In this document: positions 55,006-61,992 of the stretch, one piece after another | How the letters are laid out: the number at the start of each line of letters is the position of its first letter | Position numbering within the stretch: the first letter of the stretch is position 1 | Assembly: GCF_025028335.1 (NCBI RefSeq) | Contig: NZ_JAFEUW010000001.1 | Location: 1,116,001 to 1,180,000, forward strand | Source: Brachybacterium sillae | GTDB taxonomy: Bacteria > Actinomycetota > Actinomycetes > Actinomycetales > Dermabacteraceae | Reading direction: 5' to 3' | DNA: 64,000 bases | Notes under the pieces: model-generated | Database searches by the model: none | What the model was told of the DNA's origin: nothing | What the model saw: only the letters and a program-made list of their open reading frames with translations | Position numbers and translations under genes: made by a program

Positions 55006-57768
55006 TCACCGACGCTGCAGCCCCTTGCCGTGGGTCAGGCCCTGCTCGGAGGCGTGGTCAGCGCCGCGGCCGGGGTGGCCGGCGCCCTTGTCACGCCCCA
55101 GGCCACGGCCCGGGTTCTCCGGCTTCCCGGGCTTCCCCGGCTGCTCGGGCGTCGGATCGGTCGGGGTCGGGTCCGTCGGCTCCGGGTCCGTCGGCTCCGG
55201 ATCGGTCGGCTGCGGGGCCGGGAACTCGCCGTCCAGGCCGACCACCAGCGGGCTGTGGTCGGAGGACCCGAAGACCGTGGGCTCGTACAGGTCCGTCACG
55301 TTGTTGCGGTACCGGGAGTACTGCGTCATCGGCGACTCACCACCGTTGATGTGCCAGTGGTCGGCCCCGGTCACGCGCTCCGCGGCGGACGCATTGGCGA
55401 TCACGTGGTCCAGGGAGCCGACCATGCCGCCGAAGGTGTAGCTGAAGCCCTCCGGATCGTAGGTGGCACCGAGGTTGACGTAGCCCTGCTCGTACAGGTG
55501 CTGCAGCGGCAGCTCCTGGGAGTAGGCGTTGAAGTCACCGGCGAGGAAGACGTCCTGCACCCCGAGGGCCGCCTGACGCTCCGCCACCCACGCCGACAGC
55601 GCCTTCGCCTGCTGCATGCGGGAGGTGCGGGCGTTGCCCTGGACCGGATCCGGGGTGAGACCGGCGTCCTCAGCGTCCTGGGAGCCCTTCGACTTGAAGT
55701 GGTTCAGCACGAAGAGGAACGGATCACCCTGCTCGCCCTCGGCGTTGACCGGGGCGAACACCTGGCCGATGGGCTCACGGGCGTTGTCGAAGGCCGGGTC
55801 ACCGGCGAGGATCTGCGCCCCACCGACCGGGGTCACGGCCGCCGTGCGGTAGATGATCGCGTTGGTGATCACGTCCTGGCCGCCGTCGCGACCCTGCGCC
55901 GCGTAGGCGTCGGCCGTCGGGACGTACGCCCAGGTGCCCTCGCCGTCGCGGGCGTTCAGCGCCGCCACCAGGGTCGCGGTGGCCTCATCGGGGGTCTCCC
56001 CCAGCCGCGCGGAGTTCTCGATCTCCATCAGCCCCACGACCTCCGCGCCGGAGGTGGAGATGGCCTCGACGATCTTCGTCTGCTGGCGCTCGAGGTCGTC
56101 CGCACCCCAGGCACCGCGCAGGTCGCACCCGCCGCGCACGTTGGTGCCGTCACCGTCCATGTTCGTGTACGGGGTGCAGCCGGGGGTGTTCTCCCCCAGA
56201 GTGGTGAAGTAGTTCAGCACGTTGAAGGTGGCCAGCTGCAGATCCCCGCCGACGTTCTCCGGGGTCTCCTCACGGGCATCGCCGAAGGTCACCCCGTCGG
56301 TGGCGGCGGAGGTCCACGGGCTGGTCGGCTGCAGACGCCAGGCGTCGAAGCCATAGGAGACGATCACCGGCTGGGTGAAGGTGGTGGAGGCGCCGACGAC
56401 GACCGGCTCCTCCGTGGTCAGCCAGCTCATCGGCTGCTGCGGATTGCGGGAGAAGTTGGTGGTACGTCCGTCGTCGAGGAGCACCTTCTGCGCGGCGAGC
56501 GCCTCGTAGGCGGCGGTGGCCTCCGCGCCCGGGATCATGACGTCGCCGGGCTGGCGCAGCGGCTGATCGCCGATGGCGAGGCCCACCTCGCCGTACTGGT
56601 TCGTCGGGTAGACGTCGGTGACGGTGAAGTCACCCTCACCCGGCAGGTAGAGCATGTGCTCGATGCTCTCGCGCTGCGCCTCCTCGGTCGGGAACAGGTC
56701 GAGACTCAGCGGCTGGACGGCCTCCAGCGGCGCGTCGAGCCTGGTCAGGCCGCCGTCCTGGACGGTGATCTGGGTGGAGCCGAAGTACTCCGAGACCTGG
56801 CCGGTGACGCGCACCGAGTCGCCGATGGCCACCTGGGAGACGGTCTGCGGGGAGTACACGAACACCGCGGTGGATCCCTGATGGCTGGAGAAGTCGAGGG
56901 CACCGCCGGTGCCGCCGGTCTGGATCACGTAGCCGTTGAGGCCACCCTCCGCGTACACCGCGGTGACGACACCCTCGGTGGTCACGGTCTGGCCGACCAG
57001 CGGGCTGGCGGCGCCGGTGCCCTGGATCTCGGAGATGCTCACGACCTGGGGCGCGGGGGCCGGGTCGGTGGGCGTCGGATCCGTCGGGGTGGGATCGGTC
57101 GGGGTGGGCTCCTCCACAGCGGTGCCGCTGGGCTGCGGGGTCGGCTCCCCGACGGTGAAGTCGGTGGAGTTCTCCCCGGTGGAGGCGGTGCGCGCCACGG
57201 AGGTGGCGTTGGTGGTGGCCGGCGCGGGGGCGTCACCGGAGTAGGTGGAGGCGCCGCCCCAGCCCACGAGATCCACCACGGCGGGGTCGGTGGCGCAGGT
57301 GGTGCCGGTGCAGGCCAGCTTCCCGGAGGCGTCGGACAGGGCGAACACGCCGCCGGTGCCGGCGGCGTTGATGGTGCCGGTGAGGTCGGCGCCCGGCAGC
57401 GGGGTGGTGCCGCCCGCGCCCTGGGCGAGCTGGATGAGGAAGGTGTCCCCGGGGGCGATGGTGCCGCTCAGCGCCAGGGAGTTGTTGAAGGTGCCGGTCT
57501 TCGAGGCGTACTGGAGGGTCCAGCCGTCGAGGGAGACGGGCTCGGTGCCGGTGTTGCGCAGCTCGACGAAGTCGTGGGTGTAGGTGGCACCGGAGTTGCC
57601 GCCCCCGCCGTACACCTCGTTGATGACGACCGCGCCGGGGGTCACCACGGCGGCCTGGGCGGCGGTGAGGCCGACGGGGAGGACGGAGGCACCAAGGGTG
57701 ACGGCCACGAGGGCCGGGCCGAGGCGACGCAGACGGGCGAGGCGGGCGGGGCGCGAGATCGGTCGCAT
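55006..57768 (-). CDS. Secreted nuclease with lamin-tail domain (ExeM/NucH-like)
   Basis: A 920-residue exported protein. A signal peptide (LVAVTLGASVLPVGLTAAQA, cut near residue 39) is followed by a lamin-tail domain (about 45-170, VVINEVYGGGGNSGATYTHDF), an Asp/Pro/Thr repeat linker, an OB-like domain (VSISEIQGTGAASPLVGQTV) and an endonuclease/exonuclease/phosphatase domain (LQLATFNVLNYFTT, VGLMEIEN, AGDFNAY, SSDHSPLVVGL) that should degrade extracellular nucleic acid. The C-terminus is DPEPTDP repeats and a basic Gly/Lys/His end without LPXTG, so it is secreted or ionically held. It sits directly before the 5'-nucleotidase gene on the same strand but behind its terminator. Confidence 0.9.
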   Translation of the reverse strand: MRPISRPARLARLRRLGPALVAVTLGASVLPVGLTAAQAAVVTPGAVVINEVYGGGGNSGATYTHDFVELRNTGTEPVSLDGWTLQYASKTGTFNNSLALSGTIAPGDTFLIQLAQGAGGTTPLPGADLTGTINAAGTGGVFALSDASGKLACTGTTCATDPAVVDLVGWGGASTYSGDAPAPATTNATSVARTASTGENSTDFTVGEPTPQPSGTAVEEPTPTDPTPTDPTPTDPAPAPQVVSISEIQGTGAASPLVGQTVTTEGVVTAVYAEGGLNGYVIQTGGTGGALDFSSHQGSTAVFVYSPQTVSQVAIGDSVRVTGQVSEYFGSTQITVQDGGLTRLDAPLEAVQPLSLDLFPTEEAQRESIEHMLYLPGEGDFTVTDVYPTNQYGEVGLAIGDQPLRQPGDVMIPGAEATAAYEALAAQKVLLDDGRTTNFSRNPQQPMSWLTTEEPVVVGASTTFTQPVIVSYGFDAWRLQPTSPWTSAATDGVTFGDAREETPENVGGDLQLATFNVLNYFTTLGENTPGCTPYTNMDGDGTNVRGGCDLRGAWGADDLERQQTKIVEAISTSGAEVVGLMEIENSARLGETPDEATATLVAALNARDGEGTWAYVPTADAYAAQGRDGGQDVITNAIIYRTAAVTPVGGAQILAGDPAFDNAREPIGQVFAPVNAEGEQGDPFLFVLNHFKSKGSQDAEDAGLTPDPVQGNARTSRMQQAKALSAWVAERQAALGVQDVFLAGDFNAYSQELPLQHLYEQGYVNLGATYDPEGFSYTFGGMVGSLDHVIANASAAERVTGADHWHINGGESPMTQYSRYRNNVTDLYEPTVFGSSDHSPLVVGLDGEFPAPQPTDPEPTDPEPTDPTPTDPTPEQPGKPGKPENPGRGLGRDKGAGHPGRGADHASEQGLTHGKGLQRR

Positions 57769-57851
57769 GGGGGGTCTCCTGGGAACGCGGAGCGGACGGA
57801 GGTGGGAGGCGGGGAGGACGCGCGGGACGGGGACGGGCCGGGGCCCGGAGA

Positions 57852-57892
57852 CGGAGAACGGGGCCGAGCGGCGGGCTCGACCCCGTTCTCCG
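57852..57892 (-). terminator. Terminator of the 5'-nucleotidase gene
   Basis: The 12-bp arms CGGAGAACGGGG (57852-57863) and CCCCGTTCTCCG (57881-57892) are perfect, with an inner CGAGC/GCTCG stem (57865-57869, 57875-57879). It lies 5 bp past the nucleotidase stop (minus strand), so the nuclease gene downstream needs its own promoter in the 129-bp gap. Confidence 0.85.
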
Positions 57893-57897
57893 GGGGA

Positions 57898-60300
57898 TCA
57901 GTGACGCAGGAGGCGACGCAGGGCGACAGCCCCGGCACCGACCAGGGTCAGGGCCCCGGCGCCGATCGCGAAGGGTGCGACCTCCGCACCGGTGCGCGGC
58001 AGCTCACCCTGCGAGGCCGGCGGCTGGGTCGGCTGCGGCTGGACCGGAACCTGGGCGACGGGCGCGGTGGTCGGCTTGCCGGGGTTCTCGGGCTTCCCGG
58101 GGTGCTCCGGCTTCCCGGGGTGCTCCGGCTTGCCGGGGTTCTCGGGCTTGCCGGGGTTCTCGGGCTTCCCCGGAGTCTCCGGCGTGCCCGGGGTCTTCGG
58201 GTCATCCTCGGAGGAGTCGTCGCAGGCGGCCGGGAGGTCGCCCTCGCGGGTGACCTCGATCGGGCCATAGGCGATCTCGGTGCCGGTGTCGGCCACCGCG
58301 GTCAGGCGCAGCATGTAGTCGTCACCCGCCGGGGCGCACTCCGGCGCCACCAGCTCGACCTCGGCCTCCCATTCGCCGGTCTCCTCGTTCTGCACGTAGG
58401 GGGCCTGGAAGGTGCCGGTCACCTCACCGTCGGCGTCGAGCAGCTCGACCGTGACGGAGGTGATCTGCGGGGCGCCCAGGCTGCGGGACTCGAAGCCCGA
58501 CAGGCGCAGGACCCACGGATCCTCCTCGCCGCTCCCGGTGCCACCCAGGTCCTGCACCTCGACCCCGCGCTGGGAGTAGTCGGCGGCGAGGTCCTGGTGG
58601 GCGCCCAGGTAGGAGATCCAGGCGTCGCGGTCCAGCAGACCGGTGTCGGTGACGTTCGCGGCGTCCGCGAGGACGTGGAAGTTGTCGCCACCGGACATGA
58701 GGAAGCTCGCGGCCACCACGGTGTAGGTGGCCTCGAGGTCGATCGGCTCACCGTTGATGGTCACGCCGGTGATGCGCTGGCCCTCGGGGAGGGAGGCGTC
58801 GTAGGTGTAGGTGACGTTGTCCGACAGCCCCAGCTGCAGGTAGGCGCGGGAGGGGACGTTGCCCTCGGCGTCGCGCTGCCACTGCTGCTCGAGCAGGGTC
58901 ACGACCTGCTCACCGGTGAGCTCGCCGGTGACGAGGGTGTTGGTGAAGGGCACCACGTCGTTGGCCTCGCCCGCGGTGACGACCCCGTCGCCCTCGGAGG
59001 CGGCCTGGTCGTACCACAGTTCGGCGCGCACGCCGCCCGGGTTCATGATGCCGATGTCGGCCTGCGGGCCGGCGTAGGTGTCCTGCTGGGTGGCCCACAC
59101 CATGGAATCGGCGAGCTCGTTCGACAGTGCGGAGGAGCTGCCGCGGTCGTCACCCTTGGCCTTGTCGACCGACGCGGTCCACACCCCGTCGACGTACTGC
59201 GCATCGCCGGGGGCCCAGGCGGTGGTGATGTCACCGGCCACGGAACCGACCTCGACGGAGGCGGCCTCCTCGCCGGCGGCCGCGGCCTCCTCGGCGATCC
59301 GCTTCGCCTCGACATAGACGGGGTCGGCGGCGGCGTCGCAGGCCTCGATGTTCGCCTCGTCGGTGGACACCAGGCGGGTGCCGTCGGCGGTGACGTCCCA
59401 GTCACCGTCGGCGCCGAGCTCCAGGGTGATCGCCGCCAGGTTGTCGCCGTAGGAACCGGTCTGGACGATCGGGCGGACCTCGCCGTCCTGGCCGGGCACC
59501 GGGGCGTTGTACGCGTAGGTGGCGTGGGTGTGGCCGTTGAAGATCGCATCGGCCTCGGCGGAGGTCTCGGTGACGATGCGGGTGAAGAGGTCCCCGGACT
59601 CGGCCGGAGCGGTGCCGGCGTCCGCGCTTGCGGAGGAGCCGTCATGGTACTCGACGACGAGGACGTCGTAGGCGGTGCCGGAGGCCTTCAGCTCCTCGAT
59701 CGCCGCGTTCACGGACTCGACCGGATCACGGAACTCGAGACCCTCCACCCCGGAGGGGGACACCAGCGACGGGGTGCCGGCGGTGTCGGCGCCGACCACG
59801 GCCACCTTGACGCCCCCGGCATCGACGACGGTGTACGGGGTGGCGGCGCGGGTGCCGTCAGTGTTGTACACGTTCGCGGCGAGGTACTCCCACTCGGCGA
59901 GGTCGTCCACGCGGCCGCGGAGGTCGTCCTGCCCCTGGTCGTACTCGTGGTTGCCCTCGGCGGAGGCCTGCAGGCCCAGCGCGTTGAGGTACTCGATGGT
60001 GGGGACGTCCTGCTGGATGTAGGACGCGAACTCCGTGGCGCCGATGTTGTCCCCGGCGGAGAGGAACGCGGTGTTCTCCCCGGCAGCCGCACGCTCGGTG
60101 GTGAGCGTGCAGGCCAGCGGCACGGCACTGGACTCGATCCGGCCGTGGAAGTCGTTGATGTTGAACAGCGTCACCTGATCGCCGGTCTCGGCGGCGACGG
60201 CGGACGGGGCGACGAACAGTGCGGGGGCGGCGACCAGCGCGAGCAGGCCGGCACCGGCGGCAGCGCTGCGGGCGCGAAGCAGGGACGACAGAGGACGCAT
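57898..60300 (-). CDS. Sortase-anchored bifunctional UDP-sugar hydrolase/5'-nucleotidase
   Basis: An 800-residue wall-anchored enzyme that hydrolyses nucleotides to nucleosides and phosphate. The signal peptide ends near PSAVAAE (about residue 37). The metallophosphatase domain has FNINDFHGRIE, SAGDNIGATEF, NHEYDQGQD and GHTHATY. The C-terminal 5'-nucleotidase domain has PGGVRAELWYDQ and SFLMSGGDNFHV. A stalk of PGKPEHPGKPEN repeats is followed by the sorting signal LPRTG, a hydrophobic helix and RRLLRH. The ATG at 60300 has AGGAG 7 bases upstream; the longer frame to 60372 is not used. Confidence 0.93.
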   Translation of the reverse strand: MRPLSSLLRARSAAAGAGLLALVAAPALFVAPSAVAAETGDQVTLFNINDFHGRIESSAVPLACTLTTERAAAGENTAFLSAGDNIGATEFASYIQQDVPTIEYLNALGLQASAEGNHEYDQGQDDLRGRVDDLAEWEYLAANVYNTDGTRAATPYTVVDAGGVKVAVVGADTAGTPSLVSPSGVEGLEFRDPVESVNAAIEELKASGTAYDVLVVEYHDGSSASADAGTAPAESGDLFTRIVTETSAEADAIFNGHTHATYAYNAPVPGQDGEVRPIVQTGSYGDNLAAITLELGADGDWDVTADGTRLVSTDEANIEACDAAADPVYVEAKRIAEEAAAAGEEAASVEVGSVAGDITTAWAPGDAQYVDGVWTASVDKAKGDDRGSSSALSNELADSMVWATQQDTYAGPQADIGIMNPGGVRAELWYDQAASEGDGVVTAGEANDVVPFTNTLVTGELTGEQVVTLLEQQWQRDAEGNVPSRAYLQLGLSDNVTYTYDASLPEGQRITGVTINGEPIDLEATYTVVAASFLMSGGDNFHVLADAANVTDTGLLDRDAWISYLGAHQDLAADYSQRGVEVQDLGGTGSGEEDPWVLRLSGFESRSLGAPQITSVTVELLDADGEVTGTFQAPYVQNEETGEWEAEVELVAPECAPAGDDYMLRLTAVADTGTEIAYGPIEVTREGDLPAACDDSSEDDPKTPGTPETPGKPENPGKPENPGKPEHPGKPEHPGKPENPGKPTTAPVAQVPVQPQPTQPPASQGELPRTGAEVAPFAIGAGALTLVGAGAVALRRLLRH
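58067..58186 (-). repeat. Stalk repeats PGKPENPGKPEH in the nucleotidase gene
   Basis: On the plus strand, CCGGGGTGCTCCGGCTTCCC-like 18-bp units alternate with CCGGGGTTCTCGGGCTTGCC-like units, encoding PEHPGK and PENPGK. About six units lie in tandem. They should form a stiff, Pro-rich stalk that holds the enzyme away from the wall. Related units occur at the end of the nuclease gene (GKPGKPENPG). Confidence 0.8.
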
Positions 60301-60618
60301 GCGAACTCCTGGGCTGGGCCCGGCGGCGAGCCTGGGCGACGGATGAGTGATCCGTGAACGGAACCTGACCATGGTCTCCCGAAACCCACCGCGCCGGGAG
60401 GGGCTCGGGACGCAGCGACGCCGTTTGTCACCGACTGTTCACTTCGGGGTGGCCCGCGGTGGCAGGGACGTCCGGGACCCCGGAGGGGGTGTCCGTTCCC
60501 TCGGCTCCCCCTCGATGCCCGACCCGGAGACGCCTGTCGGGGTGGCTGGCTAGAGTGCTCCCCGGCGCGCGCCGGCTCGTGCGCCTCCCTCCGCGCACCT
60601 TCGCCGACAGGAGTTCCG
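60301..60618. other. 318-bp divergent intergenic region with Pho-box-like repeat
   Basis: It lies between the 5'-nucleotidase (minus) and ndh (plus). Positions 60425-60446 hold two 11-bp units, TTGTCACCGAC and TGTTCACTTCG, sharing TCAC at the same phase, like PhoP direct-repeat units. TAGAGT (60551-60556) may be a -10 for ndh, though no good -35 is seen. No ORF here is credible. Confidence 0.45.
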
Positions 60619-61992
60619 ATGGACCTGCCGCTGCTGACCCGGCCCCGCACCGTTCCCGCCCCGGACGGCCAGGACTGGCCGCATGTCGTGATCCTCGGTG
60701 GGGGCTTCGCCGGGGCGAACGCCGTGATCGGCCTGCGCAACACCCGCGTGCGCGTCACCCTGGTGGACCGCAACGTGTACAAGACCTTCCAGCCGCTGCT
60801 GTACCAGGTGGCCACCGCGGGCCTGAACCCCGGTGACGTCACCATGTTCCTGCGCGCGCTGTCGCTCAACGTGCCGAACATGCGGTACCGGCAGGCCGAG
60901 GTGGTCGGGGTGGATCCGCAGCGGAAGGTGGTGCGGCTGGATGAGGGGGAGGACCGCATCGCCGAGCTCTCCTACGACTATCTGGTGCTGGCCACCGGGC
61001 TCACCACGAACTTCTTCGGCACCCCGGGTGCCGAGGAGCACGCGATGCCGATGTACACCCGCTCGCATGCCATCGCCATCCGTGACCGGATCTTCGCCGA
61101 ACTGGAGCGCACCAGCCGCACGGACCTCAGCGATCTGCTGACGGTGTCGGTGGTGGGCGGCGGCCCGACGGGCGTGGAGATCGCCGGCGCCCTGGCGGAT
61201 TTCCGGCAGCAGGAGCTGGACATCCTCTACCCGGAGATGGACCCGGGCACCCTGAGCATCCGTGTGGTGCAGCGCGGCAAGGAGCTGCTGAAGACGTTCC
61301 GCGAACCCATGCGCCGCTACGCGGCCGAGGCCCTGCAGGAGCGCGGTGTGACGCTGTCACTCGGCAAGGGCGTCAAGGAGGTCGGATACGACTACGTGGT
61401 GCTGGAGGACGGCGAGGTGCTGGAATCCGACATCACCATCTGGGCCGCCGGGGTGGCGGTCGCGCAGCAGGTCGCCGAGTGGGGTCTGCCGTTGACGGAG
61501 CACGGCGGACGGATCGCCGTCGACGACACCCTGCAGGTGAAGGGCTTCCCCGGGGTGTACGCCGCCGGGGACATCGCCGGCCAGGACGACCCCCTGGAGC
61601 AGCTGGCGCAGCCGGCGATCCAGACCGGCAAGCACGTGGCGAAGATGATCCACGCGGACGTCACCGGCGGCCCGCGCGAGGCATTCCGCTACACGGACCT
61701 CGGCACCATGGCGACCATCGGCCGCCGCGACGCCATCACCCAGCTGCCGTGGAAGAACCTGGCGCTGACGGGTTCCCTCAGCTGGTTCGCGTGGATGGGT
61801 GTGCACACCGCGAAACTGCTGGGGCACCGCAACCAGCGGGCGGTGGCGGCGAACCTGCTGTCCCTGTACGGCGGCACCCGTGCCACCCATCAGCCGAACC
61901 CGGTCGTCGGCGAGGTCGATTCCCGGCGCGCCGTGGAGCGGTTCCACGCGGCCCGTCAGGACCGCAGGTTCGGGGAGGGCGCCGAGGGCTGA
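60619..61992 (+). CDS. ndh: Type II NADH dehydrogenase
   Basis: A 457-residue membrane-associated flavoprotein that passes electrons from NADH to menaquinone without proton pumping. Two Rossmann motifs are present: FAD site ILGGGFAGANAVIGL (about 24-38) and NADH site VVGGGPTGVEIAGALAD (about 177-193). VYAAGDIAGQDDPLEQLAQPAIQTGKHVA closes the FAD site, and the C-terminus has the amphipathic segment LTGSLSWFAWMGVHTAKLLGHRN. CAGGAG precedes the ATG by 7 bases. Its last 37 bp overlap the convergent transglutaminase gene. Confidence 0.94.
   Translation: MDLPLLTRPRTVPAPDGQDWPHVVILGGGFAGANAVIGLRNTRVRVTLVDRNVYKTFQPLLYQVATAGLNPGDVTMFLRALSLNVPNMRYRQAEVVGVDPQRKVVRLDEGEDRIAELSYDYLVLATGLTTNFFGTPGAEEHAMPMYTRSHAIAIRDRIFAELERTSRTDLSDLLTVSVVGGGPTGVEIAGALADFRQQELDILYPEMDPGTLSIRVVQRGKELLKTFREPMRRYAAEALQERGVTLSLGKGVKEVGYDYVVLEDGEVLESDITIWAAGVAVAQQVAEWGLPLTEHGGRIAVDDTLQVKGFPGVYAAGDIAGQDDPLEQLAQPAIQTGKHVAKMIHADVTGGPREAFRYTDLGTMATIGRRDAITQLPWKNLALTGSLSWFAWMGVHTAKLLGHRNQRAVAANLLSLYGGTRATHQPNPVVGEVDSRRAVERFHAARQDRRFGEGAEG

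Noticed and set aside
54766-60357. A 1863-codon open frame antisense to the nuclease and nucleotidase genes
   Set aside because: It follows from high third-position GC on the coding strand. The translation is Gly/Val/Leu/His/Arg-rich without domains, and the opposite strand has clear signal peptides, catalytic motifs and an LPXTG signal.
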